Below the pieces are notes generated by a model. It was not told where the DNA came from. It was given only the letters and a program-made list of their open reading frames with translations, and ran no database searches. From positions 1 through 64,000 of the forward strand of contig NZ_SNUQ01000006.1 in NCBI RefSeq assembly GCF_012027555.1: a DNA stretch of 64,000 bases. Direction: 5' to 3'. Position numbers and translations under genes: made by a program. Below, one piece after another: positions 28,605-37,129 of the stretch. Origin of the DNA: Thermococcus sp. CX2. Lineage in GTDB: Archaea; Methanobacteriota_B; Thermococci; Thermococcales; Thermococcaceae. Positions within the stretch are counted from its first letter, which is position 1, and each line of letters starts with the position of its first letter.

Positions 28605-29521
28605 TCCGTTGGCACCTCTATCCTTTCGAGGACTTCCCTCACTACCGCCTTTCCGTCGATGCCGTCCACCTCGTACTCCGGTTTGACGACAACCCTGTGG
28701 GCGAGGACGGGAACGGAGAGCTCCTTGACGTCGTCCGGGATGACGTAGCTTCTCCCTTCAAGGTAGGCTTTGACCTTGGCGGCGTAGAGGAGATGTTCTC
28801 CAGCTCTCGGCGACGCTCCGATGATGACCCTCTCGTCGAGCCTGGTTTCTCTGACGATGGAGTAGATGTAGTCGATTATCGCATCACTCACGTGAACCTT
28901 CATGGCTTCCCGCCTGGCCTTAGCCAGCTCGCTCACGGGGACGACCTGGCTTGCCTCCGAGAACTCACCGCGGTTCTTTCTCCTGAGCATGGCCTTCTCG
29001 CTCTCCTCTGGGAGGTAAGTGAGGTCGATCTTCATCATGAACCTGTCCACCTGTGCCGTGGGGAGTTCATAGACTCCCTCCATCTCCACGGGGTTCCTGG
29101 TTGCGAGGACGATGAATGGCTCCGGGAGTTTGAGAGGGAGGCCCTCTATGGTGACCTGCCGCTCCTCCATCGCCTCGAGCAGAGCGCTCTGAGTCTTGGG
29201 CGACGCGCGGTTTATCTCGTCGACCAAAACCACGTTGGCGAATATCGGGCCCTTCCTTATCTTAAACTCTCCCGTGCGCATGTCGTAAAAGGTGTGGCCG
29301 ATTATGTCTGCCGGCAGTATGTCCGGCGTCATCTGTATCCTCGAGAACTTCAGTCCAAGAGTCTGGGCGAAGTTCTTGCTCAGGGTCGTTTTCGCTATTC
29401 CCGGGACTCCCTCCAGGAGTATGTGGCCGTTGGCTATCAGCGCTATCGTCATCAGCTCGACCACATCGTCCATTCCGACTATGGCCTTTCCAACCTCGGC
29501 CTTAATCTTCTCGAGTATCAT
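28601..29521 (-). CDS. MoxR-family AAA+ ATPase
   Basis: A chaperone-like ATPase with Walker A GVPGIAKTT (about 38-46), Walker B VLVDEINRA (about 103-111), sensor 1 ATRNPVE and the arginine region GASPRAGEHLL. The start is ATG 29521 after GGTGGTTGAT; the longer frame adds seven residues. It lies between DUF4350 (one base between stop and ATG) and DUF58 (four-base overlap), the common MoxR-operon order. The substrate of this MoxR is unknown. Confidence 0.93.
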   Translation of the reverse strand: MILEKIKAEVGKAIVGMDDVVELMTIALIANGHILLEGVPGIAKTTLSKNFAQTLGLKFSRIQMTPDILPADIIGHTFYDMRTGEFKIRKGPIFANVVLVDEINRASPKTQSALLEAMEERQVTIEGLPLKLPEPFIVLATRNPVEMEGVYELPTAQVDRFMMKIDLTYLPEESEKAMLRRKNRGEFSEASQVVPVSELAKARREAMKVHVSDAIIDYIYSIVRETRLDERVIIGASPRAGEHLLYAAKVKAYLEGRSYVIPDDVKELSVPVLAHRVVVKPEYEVDGIDGKAVVREVLERIEVPTE

Positions 29522-29522
29522 A

Positions 29523-30521
29523 TCAACCACCCATCCTTTCAAGCATCTCCATTACCTCTTTCTCATCCCAGCCCCGCTCCCTCGCCAAAGCTAAGGCGAG
29601 CTCTTCGGGGCTTTTCCTCTTCCCGAAGAAGCGTGAGATTGGCCTCCAGAGCAGCCTCCCTATGACCCTGAAGGTTCCAAGCTCCTTAAGGAGTATCAGA
29701 ATGCCGATGGCGAGTATGAGCTTAACGGCCAGCTCTTTGGGAAGGATCCTCGTTATCGTCACCGTTCCAGCGGTGTATAGGTTGAAGTCCGGGTGATGGG
29801 CCTCGTCGATGTAGAAAGTATCTCCGCCAAGGTACTCGACGAGGTTCCTCAGGAATGGCTCGTTCTCGTCGTAGAGCTGGTTTATCAGGACGTCCGGGTC
29901 TGCCAGGATTACAACCCTTCCCTCTCCGTATTCGACCTCCGTCAGGAGGGAGTACTGCCTCCTCTGGAAGTTTATCATAGCCACCTTGCTCGCGTAGACC
30001 GCACTGCCTCCCGTCACGAGAACTGCCGAGGGCTCGTTGGTGACTATTTTGGTGACGTTCCTGGCCAGTATGGGATCCTCTATTCTCACGGACACTATCA
30101 GCCTGTCGTCTTCCTCATAGAAGAAGTCGCGGAGCGGATAGCTGGATATGCTAACGGACAGGTTGAGGGCACGCAGTATCTCGTTGCCGGTGCCGAAGTC
30201 GTCCGCTATGAAAAGAGTGTTTCCACGCTCCACGAATGCCTTGAGCTGCTCTATCTCGGCGTCTGTGAACGTCATGTTGGGGCCGACGATAAGTAGAACG
30301 CCGTTTTTGCCACTGATATTGGCTATGTCGAAGGATTCAAAGATCGGAACGATCTGCCTTCCGTCCTCGTGGATCAGCCTGACGAAGTTCGAGATGCCGT
30401 CCCAGTCCGTGTTGAAGGCGCTGTACTGGGTAGAGCTCTTGAAGAGGGGCACCGTTAGGGGCATGGTAATGAGGGTGAAAATGAGGAGGATGAGGGTGAG
30501 GTACTTGATGGTTTTATTCAC
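29523..30521 (-). CDS. DUF4350 domain membrane protein
   Basis: An N-terminal membrane helix (about 7-26), then a GATase-like extracellular DUF4350 domain with VLLIVGPNMTFTDAEIEQLK and RGNTLFIADDFGTGN (about 80-120). A second membrane segment, AVKLILAIGILILLKE (about 260), leads to a cytoplasmic tail. Sequence and context fit the DUF4350 subunit of MoxR operons. I prefer GTG 30521 after GGGGTGG; GTG 30530 adds three residues. It overlaps the upstream DUF4129 gene by eight bases. Confidence 0.82.
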   Translation of the reverse strand: MNKTIKYLTLILLIFTLITMPLTVPLFKSSTQYSAFNTDWDGISNFVRLIHEDGRQIVPIFESFDIANISGKNGVLLIVGPNMTFTDAEIEQLKAFVERGNTLFIADDFGTGNEILRALNLSVSISSYPLRDFFYEEDDRLIVSVRIEDPILARNVTKIVTNEPSAVLVTGGSAVYASKVAMINFQRRQYSLLTEVEYGEGRVVILADPDVLINQLYDENEPFLRNLVEYLGGDTFYIDEAHHPDFNLYTAGTVTITRILPKELAVKLILAIGILILLKELGTFRVIGRLLWRPISRFFGKRKSPEELALALARERGWDEKEVMEMLERMGG

Positions 30522-32253
30522 CGCTTCCACCCCGCAAGAGCTTCTCCAGCCTCTCCCTGAACTCTCTCAGCTCTTCCTCGCTCAGGGAAATTTCACCGTA
30601 GACGGCCTTCTCGTGGAGCCTCGTTACCGCCTCCAGGTCAGTGTAGAACTCCCAGTCGCGGAGGATCCTTAAGACTTCCCTCGGGGTCAGGCTCTCGCTT
30701 ATCCCAAACCTATCCTTTAGCTTTTCCCTTAGGAGCTTATAAGCCTCACCGACGTCCTCGGGTATTTTCTCTTCCCGGATAACTTCATGCTTCACAGGAA
30801 CAGCCTCAGCGACTCTCTGCGGTGCCGGAGAAATTGTCTTTCTCTCCCTTCTCCTCACAATAACGATGGCCAGCGCGAGTAGCAGGGAGAGGAGGGCTAT
30901 CGCTATGTACCTTGGGAGCATGTTCTCCGGCGGGACGACGTTGAGCACCACGACGTTGGAGGTAGCTCTATCATACACCTCGCTGCCAGCGAAGGCAACG
31001 TAGACCCTCAGCTGGCCGGGGCTCTGGGGCTCTACTGTGAAGGAAAAGGTTCCGTTCTCGGCCCCAATGCTGAACTGGGGGGTGTCGTTCACATATACTG
31101 TAAGGGGGAGCGCTATATCCGGCTCAGTCTTTCCGGTGAAGGTAACCCTTTGGCCGAGGGTTATCTCACCTGGCCCGTTGAGGGTTATCGTAACCGGGAA
31201 GCGCCTGAACTCAACCGTGACTATCTCTGAGGTTCCGGTGTGGGTTCCATCGCCGGCGAATCTCAGCGGTACCTGGAACGTCACGGCCTTGGAGGAGTAG
31301 TAGCTCTTTGCAAAGCCTCCATCGGGGCCAGTAACGAGCGTTTCGTCTCCAACCGTTATCTCCCTTCCCTCAAGAGGGTGGCCGTAGTAGTCAACGAGCC
31401 TGCCCGACAACACAAGAGTCTGGTTCAGGAAGGTGCTGTACACGCTTTCCACCAAAAAGAGGGAGGGTATCTTTCCCACGGTCACGTTGAGCGTGTTTGA
31501 TTTCATCCCTCCCTGAGTGGCGTATATCGTGTACGTCCCGAGCTCCTTAAACCTGTAGTTGGCGGAGAAAAGCCCGTTTTGGGGATTGACTATGATGAAT
31601 GACGTGAAGTTCTTCCCGGTGATGACCACCGTAACGGTGCCGTTGCCGGGACAGGAGCCGAAGATGGTAACCCTCTGATAGAGTATAGGCTCGGAATCCG
31701 AGATTCCGATCTCGAACCTCCCGCTTGGGAGCTTTTCGGAGCTCACCTTCTCGATTATCTCGTTTAGATACCCTCGAACCTTTTTGGTGTTGAACTTCAG
31801 AACCTCAGTCCCGTTCATCAGCTCGAGGGTGTCTATCTCGTCCAGAAGGGACTCCATGTTGAGGGCTGTGCCCTTGATTCCGGCTATAATGGCTGGATTC
31901 TGGGTTTTATGGAACTCCAGCAGGAGCTCATTGATGGTTACGAGATTCCGAGAGAACTCGTAGAAAGGGGGGAAGACTTCCATGACCTTGGAGTCGACGC
32001 CCTTTTCCTGATAGTATAAGGCCTCCAGGCGGATGAGCTCCAGCTCGTTTAAGGTGGTGTTGGCTAGCGCGAGGCCGTAGCTCTCGTTGACGAGGGCGTA
32101 CTTCAGGGAGTACTCAAACTGGACAATAACCTGAGAAAAGTATTCATATAGGAAGACGTCCCTCTGGGTTGGCTCCTCCACGGCTTTACTCGAAATGAGT
32201 GGTATAGAGCCGATGAGCAGAAGGGCGATTATTAAAACTGAGAGCTTTCTCAT
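30514..32253 (-). CDS. Membrane-anchored Ig-like protein with C-terminal DUF4129 domain
   Basis: A signal peptide (LIIALLLIGSIPLISS) precedes a helical extracellular region (about 25-170). Three or more Ig-like/PKD-like beta domains follow (about 190-440; SGRLVDYYGHPLEGREITVGD is a typical archaeal Ig repeat strand set). Then come a membrane helix (YIAIALLSLLLALAIVIV, about 455) and a cytoplasmic DUF4129 domain with LREKLKDRFGI, LTPREVLRIL and LHEKAVYGE. It is the first gene of the MoxR operon. In bacteria DUF4129 is often fused to transglutaminase domains; none is seen here. Confidence 0.82.
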   Translation of the reverse strand: MRKLSVLIIALLLIGSIPLISSKAVEEPTQRDVFLYEYFSQVIVQFEYSLKYALVNESYGLALANTTLNELELIRLEALYYQEKGVDSKVMEVFPPFYEFSRNLVTINELLLEFHKTQNPAIIAGIKGTALNMESLLDEIDTLELMNGTEVLKFNTKKVRGYLNEIIEKVSSEKLPSGRFEIGISDSEPILYQRVTIFGSCPGNGTVTVVITGKNFTSFIIVNPQNGLFSANYRFKELGTYTIYATQGGMKSNTLNVTVGKIPSLFLVESVYSTFLNQTLVLSGRLVDYYGHPLEGREITVGDETLVTGPDGGFAKSYYSSKAVTFQVPLRFAGDGTHTGTSEIVTVEFRRFPVTITLNGPGEITLGQRVTFTGKTEPDIALPLTVYVNDTPQFSIGAENGTFSFTVEPQSPGQLRVYVAFAGSEVYDRATSNVVVLNVVPPENMLPRYIAIALLSLLLALAIVIVRRRERKTISPAPQRVAEAVPVKHEVIREEKIPEDVGEAYKLLREKLKDRFGISESLTPREVLRILRDWEFYTDLEAVTRLHEKAVYGEISLSEEELREFRERLEKLLRGGSGE

Positions 32254-32312
32254 AGGCCATCACATCCATAAGGCATAAAAACCTTTTAAGCTTATTCATT
32301 GCCGGTGTTAGA

Positions 32313-33032
32313 ATGGGGAGGATTTTAGGTAGTATCCTACTGGCAGCTGGAATTGTCCTTTGGTACTACGGTGGTGCCTCCGGAATAACTTTCTTGGTCA
32401 ATCTTGGAATAGGTGCAATCATCCTCGGCCTTGTGGTGGCGGCCCTGCCTTCGAGGGGCCAGGTTGATAGGGAAGCCCTTTTCCTGACGTGTGAGTCCTC
32501 CTGCGAGTTCTTCAAAAAGTTCCGAAAAGACCTTGAGCTCAAAGGGGATCCAGTAGTCATACCCCCCTACGAGAACCTCCCGAAGGGTGGCATCTTTCTC
32601 CCGAAGTCCGAGAACTTTTCCCTAAGCCTTGGGAAGTTTGATGAGAAGACCGTTTTCGTGACCGGTACCGAGGAGGAGAGCGGGATTCTGATAAGTCCCC
32701 CCGCCGGGTGGGCGCTGGTGGAGTACTTCGAGGATAATGCCGGTGAGCTCTCTGGAACTGGGCTCGGCTATGCGTCGTCCGCGGTGTCTTCGGGCCTAAG
32801 CGCCCTGGGCCTCGGTTCGGCTGAGGTCTTCGAAACCGAGGACGGAAAGATAGGGGTCTTCATCAGGCCGCTCTGCGCTGGCCCGGTTTACGCCGACCCG
32901 GTTTGTTCAGCCGTCCTGCTCGGAGTGGCCATGGGAACCGGCGAGGTTCTGAGGGTAGAATCGGCCGAGAAGGTTAAGGACCACGTTAGGATAACCCTTG
33001 AGAGACTCGGTGGGATCGAGAGATGGCTATGA
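32313..33032 (+). CDS. Hypothetical membrane protein, 239 residues
   Basis: Two N-terminal membrane helices (ILGSILLAAGIVLWYYG and FLVNLGIGAIILGLVVAAL), then a cytoplasmic domain of about 180 residues with a conserved-looking VIPPYENLPKGGIFLP segment and a Cys pair in LTCESSCEFF. No enzyme motif. It diverges from the MoxR operon across a 60-base promoter region with TTTTAAGC. It overlaps the following small gene by ten bases. Confidence 0.72.
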   Translation: MGRILGSILLAAGIVLWYYGGASGITFLVNLGIGAIILGLVVAALPSRGQVDREALFLTCESSCEFFKKFRKDLELKGDPVVIPPYENLPKGGIFLPKSENFSLSLGKFDEKTVFVTGTEEESGILISPPAGWALVEYFEDNAGELSGTGLGYASSAVSSGLSALGLGSAEVFETEDGKIGVFIRPLCAGPVYADPVCSAVLLGVAMGTGEVLRVESAEKVKDHVRITLERLGGIERWL

Positions 33033-33262
33033 GGGAGAACGTCGTCCTGTTCCTTGCGGTATGGATCGTAATAGCCGCGCTCGTAAGCCCCTCCGTTGAG
33101 ATATTCCTGACCATCGCCCTCATTGGGATCCTGATAACGCTCGAGATAGGCGAGTTCTACCTCCCAAAGGACGTCAAGAGTGCTCTGAAGCTCTCCGCGT
33201 ACCTGCTGCTGCTAGCATTTGCCTCCATAGTGGCGAGAAAAGTGTATGAAGTGATAAGATAA
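33023..33262 (+). CDS. Small membrane protein, 79 residues
   Basis: Two or three hydrophobic helices: VVLFLAVWIVIAALV, VEIFLTIALIGILITLEIG and LSAYLLLLAFASIVA. The start (ATG 33023, or ATG 33029 two codons later) lies inside the end of the upstream gene, so translation is coupled. No family recognised; probably a partner subunit of the 239-residue protein. Confidence 0.68.
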   Translation: MAMRENVVLFLAVWIVIAALVSPSVEIFLTIALIGILITLEIGEFYLPKDVKSALKLSAYLLLLAFASIVARKVYEVIR

Positions 33263-33263
33263 A

Positions 33264-34217
33264 CTAAACAGTCGCCAGCAGCTCCCTCACGGTTCTCCAT
33301 ACCGCCTCGTAGCTGTTCAGCCTCGGCCTCCATCCGGTTTTCTTCGCCTTCTCTATGCTCAGGCGCATGAACTTGACGTCGCCCTTCCAGCCGCGGCCGC
33401 CGTCAACGCCACCCGTGAACTTGAAGGCCGGCTTCAGCTCCATCTCCTCGCTCACTATCTCAGCTATCTCTTTAACTGTAATCCAGTCGTCGTTCCCAAG
33501 GTTGTAGACATCATAGGTCTTGCCTTCGCTCTTAAAGTGCTCAAATATATGGAGCATGCCCTCGACGGTGTCGCTCACGTGGAGGTAGCTCTTCCTCTGG
33601 GTTCCGTCGCCGAGGATTTCCAGCTCTTCCGGGTTCTCCCTGAGCTTGTTGATGAAGTCGTATATTACGCCGTGGTTGGAGCGCTCGCCTATGATGTTGG
33701 CCAGCCTGAAGACGAGAGCTTTGAAGTCGAAGGTGTGGGCGTATCCGCTTATCAGAGCTTCAGCCGCGAGCTTCGCCCCGCCGTAGACGCTTATCGGCTC
33801 GAGTGGGGCGTAGTCTTCGGGAGTAGGGATAACCTCAGCGTCGCCGTAGACCGTTGATGATGAGGTGAAAACCAAGTATTTGACCCCGGTTTTTCTCATC
33901 GCTTCAAGAAGGTTGTAGGTTATGACGACGTTGGTCTCGTAGAGGAGCTCCGGGCTCTGGGAGCCGATCCTGACCTCCGGATTGGCGGCCAAGTGAAAAA
34001 CAATATCAACACCGTCAACGGCCTTCTCCACGGTTTTCATGTTCCTCATGTCCCCTTTGATGAACTCGAACCTCTCGTGGTTCAGCCAGCGCCCAATGTT
34101 GTCCAAGCTCCCGGCGCTTAAATCGTCAAGAACCCTGACCTCGTACCCGAGCTCCATGAGCCTGTCCACAAGGTGAGAGCCTATGAACCCCGCACCGCCC
34201 GTGACGAGAACCTTCAT
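33264..34217 (-). CDS. NAD-dependent sugar epimerase (UDP-glucose 4-epimerase type)
   Basis: An extended short-chain dehydrogenase/reductase. It has the GGAGFIGSHL nucleotide loop (7-16), the catalytic Ser/Thr region TSSSTVYGD (about 117-125) and YGGAKLAAE, the YxxxK pair (about 146). It interconverts nucleotide sugars, typically UDP-Glc and UDP-Gal, for surface glycans. The start has GGTGGT upstream. Divergent from a sugar-1-phosphate nucleotidyltransferase; together they feed the polysaccharide locus that begins at 37 kb. Confidence 0.88.
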   Translation of the reverse strand: MKVLVTGGAGFIGSHLVDRLMELGYEVRVLDDLSAGSLDNIGRWLNHERFEFIKGDMRNMKTVEKAVDGVDIVFHLAANPEVRIGSQSPELLYETNVVITYNLLEAMRKTGVKYLVFTSSSTVYGDAEVIPTPEDYAPLEPISVYGGAKLAAEALISGYAHTFDFKALVFRLANIIGERSNHGVIYDFINKLRENPEELEILGDGTQRKSYLHVSDTVEGMLHIFEHFKSEGKTYDVYNLGNDDWITVKEIAEIVSEEMELKPAFKFTGGVDGGRGWKGDVKFMRLSIEKAKKTGWRPRLNSYEAVWRTVRELLATV

Positions 34218-34307
34218 TCATACCACCACTCGTGATGAAACGAAATTATTTAAATATGTTTAGGCATAAACCCTATCACGCTAGTTAGTTTACCCGTGGT
34301 GAGTGCC

Positions 34308-35303
34308 ATGAAGGTCCTAATAATGGCCGGTGGCTACGCAACGAGACTCTGGCCGATAACCAAGGATAATCCCAAGGCCCTCCTTCCCGTTGGGAACAAG
34401 GTGATACTCGACTACATCCTGGAGAAGGTCGAGGGACTCAGCCTCGAAACCTACATATCGACCAACAGGTTCTTTGAGATGCACTTCCGTCCCTACGCCG
34501 AGAAGAAAGGATTGAGCCTTATCGTTGAGGACACCCTCCATGAGGAGGAGAAGCTGGGCACGATGGGGGCCATGAAGAGGGCCGTCGAGGAGCTTGGCTT
34601 AGATGACTATCTCGTCATATCGGGGGACAACCTCTTCTCCTTCAGCTTGGCCGACTTCCTCAGGGCCTACGACGGGAAGCCACTCATAGCGGTATACGAC
34701 GTCGGTGACTTGGAGCTGGCCAAGCGCTACGGTGTGGTCGTTCTTGAAGGCGACAGGGTCATTTCCTTCCAGGAGAAGCCGGCAGAGCCGAAGTCTACCC
34801 TCGTCAGCACTGGAGTTTACGTCTTCCCGAGAAGGGTGATGGAGAAAATCGACGAGTACCTCTCCAACGGAAACAGGGATTCACCCGGCTACTTCATCCA
34901 GTGGCTCCTGGAGAAGGGTGAGGACATCAGGGCCTACCGCTTCTCCGAGTACTGGTACGATATCGGAAGTGCGGACAGCTACCTGGAGGCCCTCAAGACT
35001 CTCCTCCGGGAGAGCCACGTCGAGGAGATACAGATAAGCCCCTACGCCAAGATAATCCCGCCGGTGGTAATAAAGCGCGGCGCGAAGATACTGGGCAGGT
35101 CGATAATAGGCCCCTACGCCTACATAGGCGAGGAGTGCGTCATCGAGAACTCCGACATCAGCGACTCGATAATTTTCCGTAGAACCATAATCAGGAACTC
35201 GACGATATGGCGCTCCATCATCGATGAGAAGTGCGAGATAAGGAACCTAGAGCTGAGAAAGAGCCTCGTCGGGGGTCATGCGAAGATACAGAGGGGCGAG
35301 TGA
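34308..35303 (+). CDS. Sugar-1-phosphate nucleotidyltransferase
   Basis: Makes an NDP-sugar from NTP and sugar-1-phosphate. The N-terminal Rossmann-like domain starts KVLIMAGGYATRLWP with the G-G-x-(G/A)TRL signature. The active-site region has VISGDNLFSF (about 105) and FQEKPAEP (about 155). The C-terminal third (about 245-330) is a left-handed beta-helix of hexapeptides (for example GRSIIGPYAYIGEECVIEN), as in GlmU/RmlA-long types. Which base and sugar is not evident. ATG 34308 follows GGTGAG; the GTG codons upstream are inside that site. Confidence 0.87.
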   Translation: MKVLIMAGGYATRLWPITKDNPKALLPVGNKVILDYILEKVEGLSLETYISTNRFFEMHFRPYAEKKGLSLIVEDTLHEEEKLGTMGAMKRAVEELGLDDYLVISGDNLFSFSLADFLRAYDGKPLIAVYDVGDLELAKRYGVVVLEGDRVISFQEKPAEPKSTLVSTGVYVFPRRVMEKIDEYLSNGNRDSPGYFIQWLLEKGEDIRAYRFSEYWYDIGSADSYLEALKTLLRESHVEEIQISPYAKIIPPVVIKRGAKILGRSIIGPYAYIGEECVIENSDISDSIIFRRTIIRNSTIWRSIIDEKCEIRNLELRKSLVGGHAKIQRGE

Positions 35304-35312
35304 GGTCCCGGT

Positions 35313-35600
35313 TTACACTACCTGGCACGAATTGCCCTTTATTGTCCCCTCTATTTGTGTTCTGGTTATGAACACTAAAAGATTGAGGTGTATCAAGCCA
35401 GAGCAGGGCGCCCCCGATGATGTGACCGGGGCTAATGGCCCAATAGTGGGATTATGAAAGGCAACGGTCTCTAGGTTCTGAGAGCTTCCACGCCTTTTGA
35501 CCTGGGAGGATATCATCCGCTGGGCCTTTTGCATCGCTCTTTATTTAGATGTCCAATGACGGTCAAAAACTCGGTTAGTTCTTGGAGGTTGTTGATAGGA
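35313..35600. other. Noncoding stretch with several inverted repeats
   Basis: About 290 bases after the nucleotidyltransferase hold no convincing gene; the 73-codon minus frame here has no ribosome binding site or recognisable motif. Short inverted repeats are present: CCCCG (35407-35411) with CGGGG (35420-35424), GGCCCA with TGGGCC (about 35435 and 35521), and CTCT with AGAG around 35475. It lies downstream (minus strand) of the first twin RNA and may contain another RNA or the RNA's 3' region. Confidence 0.3.
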
Positions 35601-35608
35601 GAAGGTAG

Positions 35609-35774
35609 TGAGGAGCGCCATGCAGACGAGGCCGGAGTGAAGTTCCACTCTTGACAGATCTTTACCCTAGTTAATAGTGACTCCGTGACCCTCTCAGATC
35701 ATGGAATCACTGTTCGGGTTGGATCTGCCTAGGGTGAAGCTTTCGCTTCAGTCTCCTCCACACAGCACTCCTCA
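35609..35774 (-). ncRNA. Structured RNA, copy 1 of a tandem pair
   Basis: A 166-base minus-strand unit closed by TGAGGAGTGC (5') and GCGCTCCTCA (3'), a ten-base-pair terminal stem with one wobble pair. An internal hairpin TGAAGC-GAAA-GCTTCA has a GNRA tetraloop. Long segments match copy 2 (TTCCATGA, GAGAGGG, GGAGTCAC, AAGAGTGG). The TATA box 35795-35804 lies 30 bases from the stem, placing the transcription start at its 5' end. No open frame is conserved between copies. The RNA class is not recognised; it does not fit C/D, H/ACA, tRNA, SRP or RNase P signatures I know. Confidence 0.75.
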
Positions 35775-35794
35775 TATACTGTTAGGTGCTTTAA

Positions 35795-35804
35795 CTATAT
35801 AAAT
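35795..35804 (-). promoter_or_regulatory. TATA box of twin RNA copy 1
   Basis: Minus-strand ATTTATATAG, preceded by AAAG as a BRE-like element. Its spacing to the RNA terminal stem (30 bases) and the sequence between (TAAAGCACCTAA) are almost identical in copy 2. Confidence 0.7.
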
Positions 35805-35932
35805 CTTTGCTTTTATTTAAAGCAAAACTTTTTGACAACTCATTGAAATAATTTCAACCATGCTGGGGTCTGAGTTTGAAGCGGAAGGTATTCATGATGA
35901 GAATAGAAATTGAATCAGGCGCGAGAAGATAG

Positions 35933-36087
35933 TGAGGAGCACCTTGCAAGTGGGGCCTCGGTGAAAATCCCACTCTCAAGGAACACTAGGCTTGTGACTC
36001 CAGCCCTCTCGACTCATGGAACACGTTGGGCTTAGCGCCCGTCAAGGTGAAACTTCTGCTTCGGTCTCACCAACAGGGCACTCCTCA
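35933..36087 (-). ncRNA. Structured RNA, copy 2 of a tandem pair
   Basis: A 155-base minus-strand unit closed by TGAGGAGTGC (5') and GTGCTCCTCA (3'). The hairpin of copy 1 is kept as GAAGC-AGAA-GTTTC, so the stem survives through a C-to-T (G-U wobble) change while loop bases differ. The unit also has GGGC...GCCC near its middle. Divergence between the copies is greatest outside the paired and promoter segments, as expected for a functional RNA family. It lies 158 bases upstream of copy 1 on the same strand with its own promoter. Confidence 0.75.
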
Positions 36088-36107
36088 TATATTATTAGGT
36101 GCTTTAC

Positions 36108-36117
36108 CTATATAAAC
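36108..36117 (-). promoter_or_regulatory. TATA box of twin RNA copy 2
   Basis: Minus-strand GTTTATATAG, 30 bases from the terminal stem of the RNA, in the same context (AAAG before it, TAAAGCACCTAA after it) as the copy 1 promoter. Confidence 0.7.
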
Positions 36118-36307
36118 CTTTGCTTTTTTATGATACAAGTATATATCTGAATCTTTTTGAAATATATCCAAGTCATTAAGCCCCAAAAATAAATAAAAGG
36201 CGTCACTTCCGCTCAGCGGCGGTTTAGAGAAAAAGGCGCGCCGATGCCCTTCCAAACTCAATCCTTAAATTTTGCAAAGATCAGAGCAGTATATGGGGGT
36301 GTGGGCG

Positions 36308-36952
36308 ATGGGCGAGAGATTGGTTAAGGTGCTGACGGTTCTGGTGGTGGTTCTGCTTATCTTCAACATCGGCATGGTCTACGGTGCGCTCAAAGCCAGG
36401 AGCATAGCGCTGGAGGAAATCGACAGTGTCATAACCCTCGTGGAGGGCATGAAGAACGAGAGGATAACCATCCACTATCCGCTGGATCAGGAGATAAAGG
36501 TACCTCTCAGGATGAACCTCAGCGTCCCGGTTTCCATGGTGGCCAGGGTCCCGGTCAACGAGGAGATTGCCGTGAAGGTTCCTCTCGATACCTACGTTGA
36601 CGTTCCAGTAAACAAGACTGTGAAGGTGCACATCGTCCAGAACATAACCACCACCGTTGAGGTGAACGGCAAGCAGGAGACGGTGATAATTCCGCTTGAT
36701 ACCTACGTCGATGTTCCTATAGTCACGACGGTCAGGGTTAGGGTCAGGGACGTTATAGACACCACCGTGCCTCTCAACATGACCCTAGAGGTGCCGATAA
36801 ACCAGACGGTCGTTGTGCCCGTTGATGAGACGCTGAACGTCCCGGTTAAGATGAACCTCACCATCGAGACGACGCCGGAGGAGATGGGTCTGGGTGAGCT
36901 GATTGATAGAGTAGTGGTGATGCTGGAGGGAATAAAGGCGGCGATTGGGTGA
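36308..36952 (+). CDS. Membrane-anchored repetitive beta-strand protein
   Basis: One N-terminal membrane helix (VLTVLVVVLLIFNIGMVYG) is followed by an extracellular region. There a unit of roughly 10-16 residues with alternating hydrophobic and polar positions and VPV/VPL/IPI triplets recurs at least ten times. PLDTYVDVP appears twice exactly (about 98 and 143). The pattern suggests a beta-solenoid or long extended rod. A short helix ends the protein. ATG 36308 follows GGGTGTGGG; the frame could extend 12 codons upstream. Family not recognised. It lies between the twin RNAs and the polysaccharide locus. Confidence 0.7.
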   Translation: MGERLVKVLTVLVVVLLIFNIGMVYGALKARSIALEEIDSVITLVEGMKNERITIHYPLDQEIKVPLRMNLSVPVSMVARVPVNEEIAVKVPLDTYVDVPVNKTVKVHIVQNITTTVEVNGKQETVIIPLDTYVDVPIVTTVRVRVRDVIDTTVPLNMTLEVPINQTVVVPVDETLNVPVKMNLTIETTPEEMGLGELIDRVVVMLEGIKAAIG

Positions 36953-37129
36953 GTCGCGCGGGACATAAAGTTACATTTGGAATCCCCTCCATCCACTACT
37001 CTAAGGATACTGATCGTTACGACGGCCACGATAAGTTTTTATTTTCTTGGATAGTATTGGTATAAGGGCTTTGACAGAATACGGATCCACAATGCCTGGT
37101 ACGGAAGAACAATATTGGGGAGATTATGC

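Noticed and set aside
28697-29665. A 322-codon plus-strand frame opposite moxR
   Set aside because: It mirrors MoxR codons and has low-complexity composition with no recognisable domain.
34276-34292. A TGM operator before the nucleotidyltransferase gene
   Set aside because: TATCAC is present but the second half (TTAGTT) does not match GTGATA.
35313-35534. A 73-codon minus-strand frame after the nucleotidyltransferase
   Set aside because: No ribosome binding site, no motif, and it lies in a stretch with inverted repeats; more likely noncoding.
35893-35945. A second C/D box sRNA starting at ATGATGA near 35895
   Set aside because: No D' or D box (CTGA-like) at guide spacing, and the region overlaps the 3' end of twin RNA copy 2.
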